64,000 nucleotides of DNA from Hymenobacter sp. BRD67 (GTDB lineage Bacteria; Bacteroidota; Bacteroidia; Cytophagales; Hymenobacteraceae). The notes under the pieces are model-generated. The model saw nothing but the letters and a program-made list of their open reading frames with translations. It was not told the origin of the DNA and did not search any database. This document shows, one piece after another, positions 31,384 to 42,560 of the stretch (position 1 is the first letter of the stretch; each line of letters starts with the position of its first letter). Location: contig NZ_CP053904.1 of NCBI RefSeq assembly GCF_013256425.1, forward strand, positions 4,092,001 through 4,156,000, given 5' to 3'. Both the position numbers and the translations under genes were made by a program.

Positions 31384-34300
31384 ATGACTAAACTTCTTCA
31401 CTCTGTACTGCGGCAGGGGCGAGGCTGGCTGCCCTTAGTGGCAGGCGTACTGGCCACTCTGCCCCTGGCCAGCCCTACCTGGGCCCACGACCAAGCTGCT
31501 CGCCCCACGCGGGCATCGCGAATTAAGCTAGTCCCGAGCCCCCTGACTAGTGTGCTGACAGCCAACGCCCAAAACGTGACGGTGCAGCTAGCGGCTAACG
31601 GCACGGCCACGCTGGCCGCCACCAGCGTCAATAATGGCAGCAGCGGGGGCAGCGGTACGCTCACCTACAGTATTCAGAAAATTGTATATGGCCAAGTAGC
31701 GGAGGGCGGTACCCTTACACTTACTACGCCCACCGGAGCGCTTTTTACGGCGATACCCTATGCCAGCTATGGTAACTCGTCGGGTAACAACGGTAACTAC
31801 ACCAATACTTGCAATGCAGCCACCAGCAATTCGGTAGTGAGCGGCGCCCTGCTCAACAACAATACGGGTAGTATCCCGGCCAATAATACTACGTTTGGCG
31901 ACCCCTGCTACGGCACCCCCAAAAACCTGGCAGTGCAGGCGGCCTACTCAGCCGATGCTGCTACGCAACCCTATACCTGCGCCGACGTGGCAGGCCCCAA
32001 CTACGTGTTGCTGACGGCTAAGGATGGGAACGGTAACACCAGTACCGCCACCGCCCAGGTGACCGTGCTGGCCCCACCTACGGCAACGCTTACCGGCTCG
32101 GGAGCGGGCATGGCGGGCCAGACGGCCACGCTAACCGGTAGTAACCTGAACGGTGCTACCGGCCTCACTATCAACGGGGCGGCTACTACCATCACCAGCG
32201 CTACGGCCTCGGCTCTTACGTTTCAGGTGCCGGCCGGCGCTACGCCTTCGGGCAGCGCGGTGGTGACGCTGCCCTGCGGGCAGTCGGTGAGCACGGCTTT
32301 TACCGTGACGACCAATAATGCGCTGGCTTTTAACAACTTGGCAGGTAACTATGTGAGCCTGCCCAGCACTACCCAAGTGCCCGTGGGCAACAGCGCTTAC
32401 ACCATTGAGGCGTGGATAAAGCCTACCAGCATGGGAGTTTATGGCATTGCGGGGTGGGGGAACTATGGCTCGCAAAGTCAAGTCAACGCTTTGCGACTGG
32501 ACCCGTCGGGCGTGATATATAATTACTGGTGGAATAACGACCTGGCTGCTAACGTGGGCGACATTAGCGGCAAGTGGCACCACGTAGCGGCTACTTTCGA
32601 TGGTACCACGCGGCGCATCTATTTGGATGGAGTACTCAAGGCCAGCGATACACCCACCGGCCACAACGTGCCTAATAATAACAACTTGCGTATTGGGTCC
32701 ACTAATTTCGGCGAATACTTCCCTGGCGGTATTGATGAAGTGCGCATTTACAGCGTGGGCCTGACGCAAGCGCAGGTGCAGAGCGATATGTTCAGTACCA
32801 GCTCGGCACTGCCTAACAGCCAGGTTTACTACGCCAACTTCGACCAGGGCGTAGCCGGCGGCAACAACGCGGGCGTAACTACCCTCAGCGACCAGAGCGG
32901 CCATGGGAATACCGGCACGCTGATGAACAACTTCAGTCTCACCGGCACTACTTCTAACTGGGTACGCAGCTTCCCGACCATCACGGGCATCACGCCCACC
33001 ACCGGTGTGCAGGGTACGAGCGTAGCCGTGACGGGCACCAACCTGACCGATGCCACGGGCTTTGCCTTCAACGGCGGGGCGGTAGCTCCCTTCACTACGC
33101 CCGGCAGCGATTATTCGGCCACCATCACGGTGCCTGCTACGGCCAGCACCGGCCCGGTGAGCGTTAGCTCGGCTACGCTGACCAGATACAACGGCCCGAC
33201 CTTCACCTTCACCGGCGACCTGGTGGTGACTACTACCATGCCCATTGCGGCGGGCAGCTACACCTCCATCACGGTAAACAGCCCCGGCGTAGGTACGCTG
33301 GCCGGCAATGTAACGGTCAGCGGCAGCACCACGGTAAACACGGGCGGTACGCTCAACGACGGCTGCGCCGTACTGAGTGGAGCCGGCACCTTTACGCTGG
33401 CAGCCGGCGGTACGCTTGGCATCTGCTCGGCCCAGGGTATCAGCAGCAGCGGCGGTACCGGTTCTATCCAGAACACGGGGGCCCGCTCGTTCTCGACCGA
33501 TGCCAGCTACGTGTACAACGGCACGGCCGCCCAAAGCACCGGCAACGGCCTGCCCAACCAGGTGCGCAACCTGACGACGACCAATGCCAACACCGTTAGC
33601 CTGACCAGCGCCACCAGCGTAGCGCAGGCGCTAACGGTAGGCGGCAGCGGCAACCTGGACACCAACTCGGGCTTCTTCGGTAGTGCTGTGCCGCTGACCC
33701 TGCTGAGCACTGCTAGTGGTACGGCCCTGGTAGTAAACTCGGGCACAGGCGCGGTAACGGGCGGGGGCTTCACGATGCAGCGCTACATCGACCCCAGCCT
33801 GAATGCCGGGCCGGCTACCGCCACTACAGCGCCCCGGTGAGCAACACGACGCTGGCCGACCTGACCACTGCGGGCTACACCCCGGAAATCAGCCAGGCTA
33901 GCGTGTATAACAGCTCGGCCACGCCGGGCACGACTACGCCCTTCCCCACCTTGTTTAGCTACGACCAAAGCCGGCTGGCGAGCGTTACCAACAACTACTC
34001 GGCCTTTGATAAAGGCTTCGTGGTGCCCACCAGCCTGAGCGCCCCTATGAGCGTAGGCAAAGGCTACGTGGCGCAGATTGGCGCCGCGCAGCTCGTGGAC
34101 TTCGTGGGTACCCCCACTACGGGCGACCAAAGCCCGCTGGCCCTGAGCCGCAATGCCACGGGCTCGGCCAACGCTACCGACGCGGGCTGGCAGCTGGTAG
34201 GTAACCCGTACCCCGCTCCGCTCGATTACTCGCTGGTAGCGCCCGCCGACCGCTCAGGGCTGGACGCGGCCATGTACGTAGTGCAGAGCACCGGCCCTTA

Positions 34301-35201
34301 TGCCGGCGGCTATCGCACGTATGTGAACGGGCAGAGCACCTCGACTACTAATAACCCGCTGATTGGCAGTAGCCAGGGCTTCTGGGTGCGGGTGAGTACG
34401 GGCCAGACTACGGGCTCGCTCACCTTCCGCAACGCCCAGCGCGTGACGAGCTACGCTAGTCAGGCGGCCTTTCAGCGCACCGCGGCCGATACCCGCCCGG
34501 CCCTGCGCCTGGAGCTGGCCGGCGCTGGCCTGGCCGATGCCTGGGTGGCCTATGTCGAGGCCGGCGCCACGCCAAGCTTTGATAGCCAGTACGACGCGGC
34601 CAAGCTGGCTAACTCGACGGGGCTGAACCTGAGCAGCACCACGACCAGCGGCGAACGCCTGGCCATCGACGGACGCCCCGCCTTTACGTCGGGCCTGGTG
34701 CTGCCGCTGGCGGTTGGCGTGCCGGCAGCCGGTAGCTACACCCTCACAGCCGCTGCTTTCAGCAACCTGCCTGCCGGGCTCGATGCGTACCTGACCGATA
34801 GCCAAAACGGCCAGACGCTGAAGCTGAGCGTAGGTACTAGCTATAACTTCGCCGTTTCGGCGACTCAGGCTACGAGCTTGCTGACCGGCCGCTTTAGCCT
34901 GCGCTTCGGTCCGCAGACGGCCCTGGCCACGCTGCCGGAGCTCACGGCTACCTCTGTAGCGGTGTATCCAAACCCGGCCCATGGCCGCTTTTCGGTGGAA
35001 GTGCCGGGCATAGCGCAGGCTGCCTCGGTGCAGGTCGAGCTGCTCAATACGCTGGGCCAGGTAGTCGGACGCCAGACGGCCGCGCTACCGGCGGCCGGCA
35101 CCACGCTCACCGTGGAGACGACCGGCTTGGCGGCCGGGGTGTACACCCTGCGTCTGCAAGCCGGCACCAGCACACTGGCCAAGCGTGTAGTTATTCAATA
35201 G
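31384..35201 (+). CDS. T9SS cargo protein 2: LamG-type head (one frameshift)
   Basis: A secreted protein of about 1272 residues. After the signal peptide (ends SPTWAHD) come a low-complexity Asn/Thr/Ser region and an IPT/TIG-like segment. A concanavalin/LamG-like domain follows (NALAFNNLAGNYVSLP, YTIEAWIKPT, WHHVAATFDGTTRRIYLDG, IDEVRIYSVGLTQAQV), then a second IPT-like segment (SFPTITGITPTTG). The C-terminal half is the module shared with its neighbours and ends in a type A sorting domain (AVYPNPAHGRFSVEVPG to KRVVIQ). One base is missing at 33811-33812; restoring it gives NAGPGYRHYSAPVSNTTL. Confidence 0.87.
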
Positions 35202-35258
35202 CTTTTCTTTCCTCGCAGGCCGGCCCTGTGCGTGGGGCCGGCCCTAATCTTCTCTTTT

Positions 35259-35447
35259 ATGAAACTACTGCTAACAATGGCCCTGCTGCTCGCGCTCACG
35301 GGCCTGGCTCAGGCGCAGGCGCCGGGCTCGACCGGGCCCACGCCGCAGGCCGTGACGTCCGTACCCCTGGATGGCGGCGCCTCGCTGCTGCTGGCCTCAG
35401 GCGTGGCCTACGGTCTCAAGCGCCTGCGCCAGCGCCGCCAGCGCTAA
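35259..35447 (+). CDS. Small PID-CTERM-like membrane protein, copy 1
   Basis: A protein of 62 residues: signal peptide MKLLLTMALLLALTGLAQA, a short Pro/Thr/Ser linker, then VPLDGGASLLLASGVAYG followed by a basic tail KRLRQRRQR. The P-x-DGG start, short hydrophobic helix and Arg cluster match PID-CTERM-type C-terminal sorting signals of Bacteroidota, so this is almost a sorting signal without a cargo. It lies 57 bases after cargo protein 2. Its family name is from memory of the motif; function is unknown. Confidence 0.7.
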   Translation: MKLLLTMALLLALTGLAQAQAPGSTGPTPQAVTSVPLDGGASLLLASGVAYGLKRLRQRRQR

Positions 35448-35480
35448 GAACCGGCATAATATAAATTAAGCGCTATGTTT

Positions 35481-35516
35481 AAAGCCTCCGCTGCCACCCG
35501 ACAGCGGAGGCTTTTT
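35481..35516 (+). terminator. Terminator after PID-CTERM copy 1
   Basis: AAAGCCTCCGCTG pairs with CAGCGGAGGCTTT around CCACCCGA and is followed by a T run. The 230 bases from here to the next gene hold no supported feature. Confidence 0.85.
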
Positions 35517-35749
35517 CATGGCAGCGCGCCCCTAAAGGCATCGCGCGCCCGTTACCGCTTTGGTGCGCCATTCGCTCGTTGCAGCTGGTTTGTAAGTAAG
35601 CCAAACCGCATTGCCAGCACGGCTCATTCTCGCATTTTTATGCGATACCTGCTGTTGTGTGTAGCTAGCGTCGTACTTTGCAGATAGATTGCTAAAATGG
35701 CTGTCTATCAGTTTTATTGCTTTCTCACTTTCCACTTTTCTCATTCAGT

Positions 35750-38700
35750 ATGACGAACATCTTCTCACTGGCTCATTACACGAGGTGGGCCGCCCTCCCC
35801 CTGGCAGCACTGGGACTGCTGCTGGCCACGGCCGGCGCGGCCCAGGCCCAAACTACCACCAACTTTGCCTATACCGGTGGCACCCAGACCTACACCGTGC
35901 CGACGGGCATTACTAAGCTCAACGTAGTCGCCACTGGCGGCGGTGGCGGTGGTAACCGCGGCAACAACAAGGGCGGACTGGGCGCCATTGTGCAGGCCAC
36001 CGTGACTGTAGTGCCCGGCGAGGTGCTCACCGTGGTAGTGGGCGGCCGGGGGCCGATAGCAACAACAACGGCAGCAGCTCCGTGGGCGGGCGGGTGGCTA
36101 TAACGGCGGCGGCAATGGTGCCTACACCGGCGGCGGCGGCGGCGGGGCCACTGACCTGCGCCGGCTGGCTGCCAACGGCAACACCGGCGACTACCTCACT
36201 AGCCGCAACGCGCTGCTGGTGGCGGGCGGCGGCGGCGCTGGAGACGCCGGCCCCGCCGGTGGGGCCGGCGGCACGCCCACCGGCGGTAACGGCGTGAGCG
36301 GGCAGGGCGGCGGGGCCGGCCTGGGTGCCACCACCACCGCCCTCGGGGCGGCTACCCCGGCTCGAACGGCACGGGGGCAACGGCAACCCCAGCAACTTCA
36401 ACGCGGCGGGTGGCGGCGGCTACTACGGCGGCGGCGGGGCGGCAATTTTAACCCCGGTCTCAACGGCGGGGCGGCGGCTCGTCGTACGTGCTGCCCACGG
36501 GTAGCAGCAACGTTACCTACACCCTGGCCGGGGGCCTGGCCAACGGGCGCTGGCCATTACGACCGTGCCCCCACCCACCAACAACGCCCTGGCTTTTGAT
36601 GGCAACGACGATTATGTGGCCCTGGGCAGCCCGGCCAGCCTCAGCAACCTGGGGGTGAGCGGCTGCACGCTGGAAACGTGGGTCAACCTCAACTCGACCG
36701 GCGTCGTGAACTCGCTGATTCGCAAAGACGGCGACTACACGCTGGCCGTCCTCAACGGCACGCCGTACGTGGAGGTCTGGAACCAAGGCACCGGCAGCTC
36801 GGCCCGCACCTATGTGTCGGGCACCACCAACCTAACGGCCGGCCGCTGGCAACACCTGGCCGCCACCTGGAACGGCACCACCCTGCGCCTGTACCTGGAC
36901 GGGGTAGACGTGTCTGGCACGCAAGCGGCCTCGCCGGTAACAGCCAGCAGCCAGCTCCAGTTGGGCCGCTCGGTCAACTACAACCAGCCGCTAGGTGGCC
37001 AGCTCGACGAGTTGCGCATCTATAACGTGGCCCTCACCCAGGCACAAGTGCAGGCCGACCAGTTCAGCACAACCGCAGCCGTGCCAGCCAGCCAGAAATA
37101 TTACGCCAACTTCGACCAGGGCGCGGCCGGCGGCAACAACGCGGGCATTACGAGCCTGACCGACCAGAGCGGCAACGGCAACACGGGTACGCTGAATAAC
37201 TTTGCCCTTACCGGTACCACCAGCAACTTCGTGCGCAGCTTCCCCACTATCACCGGCATCGCACCCGCCACGGGCGGCATTGGCACGAGCGTGGCCCTCA
37301 CGGGCACCAACCTGACCGATGCTGCAGGCTTTGCCTTCAACGGCACCAGCACCACGGGCTTTGCTACGCCCACCAGCGACCTGACGGCCACGGTGACCGT
37401 GCCCACGGGCGCGACAACCGGGCCGGTAAGCGTGGCCTCAGCCACGCTAGCGAAGTATAACGGCCCCACTTTCACCGTGACGTATCCCGACCTGGTAGTA
37501 AGCACTTTCATGCAGCTCACGCCGGGTATCTACAACAATGTAACTATCACCAACGGCGGGGGCGGCTACTTTAGCGCCGCCGGCCAGTTGTTTCAGGTTA
37601 TGGGCAAGATGGTGGTGCAGCCAGGTGGCTTCTTCAGCGGTAATGGTACCCTCGTGACTGGTCCCGGCTCGTTTGCGCTCAGCCGCCGGGCTGAGATGAA
37701 TGTGACAACAGCCACCGGCCTCAGCACCAGCGGGCCCACGGGCGATATTCAGGTAACGGGCACGCGCTACTTCTCGCCCGATGCGACCTACAACTACTCA
37801 AGCTACAACAGCTCGGCCCAGATAACGGGCTCTGGCCTGCCCGCCCGCGTAAATACGTTTCGCAACTACAACCAGAACTCGGTAACATTTACTAATTCGC
37901 TGGCTATCCGCAACGTGCTTGTCTACTACAATGGCACGCCGCCCACGCGGCCGGCCGGTATCACATTGACCCTGCTCTCGGACCAGGACAGCACGGCCAG
38001 CATTCAGTATGCGGGCACGGCCTACCCCGGCTCGTACATCGTGCAGCGCTACGTGAGCGGCGACCTCAACCCCGGCGCGGGCTACCGCCAGGTGAGCGCC
38101 CCGGTGGCCGGCCCTATGGTGAGCGACTTGGCCACTGCAGCCTTTACGCCGGTAGTGAACCCGGCTTACAACACCTCGGCCACGCCGGGCACCACTACGC
38201 CTTTCCCCACGGTATACGGCTATGACGAAACCCGCCTGGCCACGACAACCAACAACCTGAGTGCGTTTGATAAGGGTTTCTTCTCGCCCGCTGCCCTCAG
38301 CACGGTCTTGGCCGACGGCCGGGCTACACCGTAGAGATGCCCGCCAGCCAAACATTTACCTTCACGGGTACCGTCCGCTCGGGCGCCGTATCCGTGGCTC
38401 TCACACGGGGCACCGATGCCGGTGCCGGCTGGGCGCTGGTAGGTAACCCCTTCGTGGCCAGCTTCGACCTGTCCTCGCTGGCCGGCACCACGGGCGTAGA
38501 TGATGCCAAGTACGTAGAGCAAAGCAGCGGCCCCTACACCGGCAGCTACCGCAGCTACGTCAATGGCGTCGGCAACAAGCTCGTGGCCCTGGGCCAGGGC
38601 TTCTTCACGCGGGTATCGGCAGGTAGCAGCACGGCTACGCTCACCATGAACAGCAGCAGCACCGTGCTCAGCGACAACACGAAGCTGTACCGCACCACGG

Positions 38701-39416
38701 CCGATGCGCGCCCGCAGGTGCAGCTCGACCTGACTGGCAACGGCGCAGCCGACACGTTCAGCACGTATGCTGAAGTTGGCGCCACTTCGGGCTTCGACAG
38801 TAAGTACGACGCGGCCAAGCTGCCTAACCCGACGGGCCTGAACCTGGCTAGCGTGGCGGCCTCGGGCGAAAGCCTGGCCATCGACGGGCGGGGGGCCTTC
38901 ACGGCAGCCACGGTGCTGGCGCTGAACGTGGGGGTGCCGGCGGCCGGCACCTACACGCTCATGGCTACTTCGCTAAGCAACCTGCCCGCTGGGCTGACGG
39001 CCTACCTCACCGATGCCCAGACGGGGCAGACCACCCAGCTAAGCCCGGGCGGGAGCTACAGCTTTAGCGTGACAGCCGCCCAGGCCACCAGCTTGCTGGT
39101 GGGGCGCTTCAGCCTGCGCTTCAGCCCGCAGACGGCCCTGGCTACGGTGCCGGTGCTCACGGCCGAGCTGGTGAGCGTGTACCCCAACCCGGCGCACGGC
39201 TCATTTGCCGTGCTGGTGCCGGGCGTGGCGCAGGCTGCTTCGGTGCAGGTCGAGCTGCTCAATACGTTGGGCCAGGTGGTGCGCCGGCAGTCGGCCGCGC
39301 TGCCGGCGGCCGGCACCACGCTCACGGTGGACGCGGCTGAGCTAGCCGCCGGGGTGTACACGCTGCGCCTCACGGCTGGGGCCACCACGACGACCAAGCG
39401 CGTGGTGCTTAACTAG
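35750..39416 (+). CDS. T9SS cargo protein 3: Gly-rich plus LamG head (several frameshifts)
   Basis: Signal peptide from ATG 35750 (MTNIFSLAHYTRW..., cleavage near GAAQAQ). Next is a glycine-rich head starting FAYTGGTQTYTVPTGITKL and passing through long Gly/Asn stretches; several bases are missing between about 36040 and 36560, so the exact sequence there is not recoverable. A LamG-like domain (NALAFDGNDDYVALG, WQHLAATWNGTTLRLYLDG, LDELRIYNVALTQAQV), an IPT-like segment, the shared C-terminal half and a type A sorting domain (SVYPNPAHGSFAVLVPG to KRVVLN) follow. Another base is missing at 38321-38323, where restoring it gives GRGYTVEMPASQ. Confidence 0.82.
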
Positions 39417-39459
39417 CAAGTGTCTGTTCTTACTATTAACTAAGTAACTATATTTTCTA

Positions 39460-39662
39460 ATGAAACAGTTGATGAAACAAGCTGGGCTGCTAGTAGCCCT
39501 GTGGGCCTGGCCGCAGGCCTGGCCCAGGCCCAGGCGCCGGGCTCGGGTGGCCCGGCGCCTCAGGACCCCACCGCTGTGCCCCTGGATGGGGGCGCGTCTT
39601 TGCTGCTGGCCTCAGGCGTGGCCTACGGCCTCAAGCGCCTGCGCCAGCGCCGCCAGCGCTAA
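39460..39662 (+). CDS. Small PID-CTERM-like membrane protein, copy 2 (frameshifted)
   Basis: The second copy, 43 bases after cargo protein 3. From ATG 39460 a signal peptide is interrupted by one missing base near 39511-39512; the restored frame runs GLAQAQAPGSGGPAP, then VPLDGGASLLLASGVAYG and KRLRQRRQR, identical to copy 1 over this terminal stretch. About 67 residues. The conserved position relative to the cargo gene and terminator shows it was duplicated together with its neighbour. Confidence 0.7.
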
Positions 39663-39686
39663 GGCAAGCCAAGTGCTCCGCCTGTC

Positions 39687-39719
39687 AAGCCCCCGCTGCC
39701 ACCTGGCAGCGGGGCTTTT
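39687..39719 (+). terminator. Terminator after PID-CTERM copy 2
   Basis: AAGCCCCCGCTGCCA pairs with TGGCAGCGGGGCTT and is followed by TT. It resembles the terminator after copy 1 and sits at the same relative position. Confidence 0.8.
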
Positions 39720-39750
39720 GTGTGCCAGCGGCGGTACTTTTGAGGCACTC

Positions 39751-40527
39751 ATGCGTTATTTCATTCATCTGGCCTACGACGGCACGGCCTACAGCGGCTG
39801 GCAGGTGCAGCCCGGCGTACCCACCGTGCAGGAAGCCATCAACACCGCTTTAAGCAACGTGCTGCGCCAGCCCGTGCGCACGCAGGGCAGCGGGCGCACC
39901 GATGCCGGGGTGCACGCCAGCCACCAGGTAGCTCATTTCGAGGCCGACTTTCCGCCCGAGATGACGCTCGACCTGCTGCGCTACCGCCTCAACCGCGCCC
40001 TGCCGCCCGATGTGCAGGTGTTTCGCATTCATGAGGTCGACGAGCGGGCCAACGCCCGTTTCTCGGCGGAAGCCCGTACTTACGAGTACTTCGTGCGCCT
40101 GCGCCCCGACCCCTTCCGGCGCGACCAGGCGCTGTACCTCGACCGGGGCCGGCCCGACGTGGCCGCCATGAACGCGGCTGCCGCATTCATGGTAGGCCAG
40201 TTTGACTTCACGGCTTTCTCCAAAGTAAAGGGGGCCGAAACCCACTATATCTGCTGCCTCTACGAGGCTGGCTGGCACGAAACGCCTGAAGGTCTGGTGT
40301 TTCGCATCCGGGCCAACCGCTTTGTGCGGGGCATGGTGCGGCTCGTGGTAGGTACGCTGCTCGACGTGGGCCGGGGCAAGCTCACGCCGCCGGAGTTTCA
40401 GCAGGTGCTGCACCGGCAGCAGCGCATAGCCGCCAGCGGGGCCGCGCCGGCTAAAGGGTTGTATCTGAGCAAAGTAGAGTATCCAGCCGGAGTAGTGCCC
40501 GCCGTAGATGTGCAAGACCAGGCCTGA
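39751..40527 (+). CDS. truA: tRNA pseudouridine synthase A
   Basis: TruA converts U38-40 in tRNA anticodon stems to pseudouridine. Start MRYFIHLAYDGTAYSGWQVQ, catalytic Asp in GSGRTDAGVHA, and C-terminal RANRFVRGMVRLVVGTLLDVG. About 258 residues, complete. The frame is open further upstream through the preceding small gene, but the ATG at 39751 is the family start. TACTTTTG at 39735-39742 could be a -7 box, though only eight bases before the ATG. Confidence 0.94.
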   Translation: MRYFIHLAYDGTAYSGWQVQPGVPTVQEAINTALSNVLRQPVRTQGSGRTDAGVHASHQVAHFEADFPPEMTLDLLRYRLNRALPPDVQVFRIHEVDERANARFSAEARTYEYFVRLRPDPFRRDQALYLDRGRPDVAAMNAAAAFMVGQFDFTAFSKVKGAETHYICCLYEAGWHETPEGLVFRIRANRFVRGMVRLVVGTLLDVGRGKLTPPEFQQVLHRQQRIAASGAAPAKGLYLSKVEYPAGVVPAVDVQDQA

Positions 40528-40625
40528 TTGCGGGCACAAAATAGCTTGTTAGGTTCCAGTCGCTGAAGAGACAGTACAAAATAGTCTAAACCAAACGCTG
40601 TCGGCCGGGTCAGCTCAAGCAGGTG

Positions 40626-40650
40626 AAAGCCGAAGCCAAGCGGCTTTTTT
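40626..40650 (+). terminator. Terminator of truA
   Basis: AAAGCCG and CGGCTTT form a 7-base stem around AAGCCAAG, followed by more T. It lies about 50 bases before the next gene, whose possible promoter (TTG 40649-40651, GACCTTTG 40674-40681) overlaps its end. Confidence 0.65.
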
Positions 40651-40697
40651 GCCGCCACGCAACGAACCTGACCGACCTTTGTTAGCAAGCTACTTCT

Positions 40698-42494
40698 ATG
40701 GACCCTACCTCTGCTACCAAAACCGGCCAGGTATTCGACTGGCAGGTGCTGCGCCGCCTGCTGGCCTACGTGATGCCTTACCGGGGCACATTTATCAGTC
40801 TTATTATCCTCACCGTGGCCACGGCCGTGCTGGGCACGGTGCGCCCCGCCCTCATCCAGCGCATGGTCGATGTGGACATTACCAACAACGACTGGGCCGG
40901 CCTCAACCGCTCCACGCTGTGGCTGCTCGGGCTGCTGCTGGTGCATACGCTGGTGAGCTACCTCCAGACCTACTACGGCGGCTGGCTGGGCCAGTACATT
41001 GTGCGCGATATCCGGGCCGACCTCTACCGCCACCTACTCAGCCTCAAGCTCAGCTTCTTCGACCGCACGCCCATCGGCGTGCTCGTGACCCGTAATATCT
41101 CCGATGTCGAAACCCTGGCCGACGTGTTCAGCGAGGGCCTGGCCGCTATGATGGGCGACCTGCTCCAGATTGTCTTTCTAATGATTTTCATGTTCTGGAC
41201 CAACTGGCAGCTGGCGCTCATCAGCCTCTCGGTTATTCCCCCGCTCCTTTTTAGCACCTACGTTTTTAAGGAGAAAGTCAAAGGCAGCTTCCAGGAGGTG
41301 CGCAACGCCGTGGCCAAGCTCAACTCGTTTGTGCAGGAGCATCTTACGGGCATGAACGTGGTCCAAATCTTCAACAATGAAGACCGCGAGTACCGCAAGT
41401 TTGAGGCAATAAACCAGGAGCACACGCGGGCAAATATTAAATCTGTTCTATATTATAGCATCTACTTCCCGGTGGCTGAGGTGTTAGGCGCTATTGGCGT
41501 GGGCCTGCTGGTGTGGTACGCGGCCCAGGGCCAGATTGAGGGGAGCATCTCAAAGGGTGCACTCATCGCTTTTATCATGTATAATGCGCTGTTTTTCCGG
41601 CCCATCCGCCAGATTGCCGACCGCTTCAATACCCTCCAGCTGGGCCTGGTGAGCACCGAGCGCCTGCTCAAGCTGCTCGACAGCAAAGACCTGGTAGCTA
41701 CTTCCGGTACCGCGCCGGTGCCCCAGCTGCAAGGCGAAGTGGAGTTCGACCACGTCTGGTTTGCCTACAACCAGCAGGAAGGCGAAGCTGATGAGCCCGA
41801 ATGGGTGCTCAAGGATATCAGCTTCCACGTAAAGCCCGGCCAAACGGTGGCCTTCGTGGGCGCTACCGGCGCGGGCAAAACCAGCATCATCAATCTTTTA
41901 TCGCGTTTTTACGATATTCAACAGGGCCACATTCGGGTTGATGGCCACGACCTGCGCGAGTACGACCTTAGCCAGCTGCGCCGCCAGATTGGCGTGGTGT
42001 TGCAGGATGTCTTTCTGTTTGCCGGCTCTATCCGCGACAATATTACCCTGGGCAACCGCCAGATAAGCGACACGCAGATTTGGGAAGCCGCCGCGCTGGT
42101 CGGGGCCGAGCGCTTTATCGGCCGCCTGCCCGGCGGCCTCAACTACCCCGTGATGGAGCGCGGCGCTACGCTCTCGGTGGGCCAGCGCCAGCTCATCAGC
42201 TTCGTGCGGGCGCTGGTGTACCAGCCCCGCGTGATTGTGCTCGACGAGGCCACTTCCTCCGTCGATTCGGAGACGGAAGAGCTCATTCAGCACGCCATCG
42301 ACAAGCTCATGGAAGGCCGCACCTCGCTCGTTATTGCCCACCGCCTCAGCACCATCCAGAAGGCCGACCGCATCATCGTGCTCGACCGCGGTGAAATCAA
42401 GGAAACCGGCACCCACGACGAGCTGCTGCGCCTCGGCGGCTACTACGCCCAGCTCTACCGCATGCAGTATAAAGGCGCGGAGGTCAATGGTTAA
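40698..42494 (+). CDS. ABC transporter, fused permease/ATPase (MsbA-like exporter)
   Basis: A half-transporter of 598 residues. An N-terminal membrane domain of about six helices is followed by the nucleotide-binding domain: Walker A GATGAGKTS near residue 388, signature LSVGQRQ near 491, Walker B VIVLDEATSSVD near 512, and the H-loop IAHRLSTI. Such exporters work as dimers and move lipids, drugs or peptides outward. The substrate is not predictable; it is about 600 residues and intact, and a second one lies at 46839-48635 in the opposite direction. Confidence 0.92.
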   Translation: MDPTSATKTGQVFDWQVLRRLLAYVMPYRGTFISLIILTVATAVLGTVRPALIQRMVDVDITNNDWAGLNRSTLWLLGLLLVHTLVSYLQTYYGGWLGQYIVRDIRADLYRHLLSLKLSFFDRTPIGVLVTRNISDVETLADVFSEGLAAMMGDLLQIVFLMIFMFWTNWQLALISLSVIPPLLFSTYVFKEKVKGSFQEVRNAVAKLNSFVQEHLTGMNVVQIFNNEDREYRKFEAINQEHTRANIKSVLYYSIYFPVAEVLGAIGVGLLVWYAAQGQIEGSISKGALIAFIMYNALFFRPIRQIADRFNTLQLGLVSTERLLKLLDSKDLVATSGTAPVPQLQGEVEFDHVWFAYNQQEGEADEPEWVLKDISFHVKPGQTVAFVGATGAGKTSIINLLSRFYDIQQGHIRVDGHDLREYDLSQLRRQIGVVLQDVFLFAGSIRDNITLGNRQISDTQIWEAAALVGAERFIGRLPGGLNYPVMERGATLSVGQRQLISFVRALVYQPRVIVLDEATSSVDSETEELIQHAIDKLMEGRTSLVIAHRLSTIQKADRIIVLDRGEIKETGTHDELLRLGGYYAQLYRMQYKGAEVNG

Positions 42495-42560
42495 TGGCTA
42501 GCAGCCAGGCGGTTTCTTAGCTTGCTTAATCATTAGCCACTAATCAGTAGTCACTACCTA
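42495..42560. repeat. Themed imperfect inverted repeat
   Basis: The gap between the ABC exporter and the GyrI-like gene is built from variants of TTAATGGCTA and TAATCATTAGCCACTAATCA, partly complementary to each other, and runs to the next ATG. It is the weakest member of the themed-hairpin class in this window. Confidence 0.45.

Noticed and set aside
32131..33534. Long minus-strand open frame (467 codons) opposite T9SS cargo protein 2
   Set aside because: Arg/Ala/Gly-rich antisense translation with no signal peptide or domain; cargo protein 2 is clear on the plus strand.
35475..35687. Open frame of 70 codons in the gap before cargo protein 3
   Set aside because: It starts inside a terminator region, has no signal or domain, and its composition looks non-coding.
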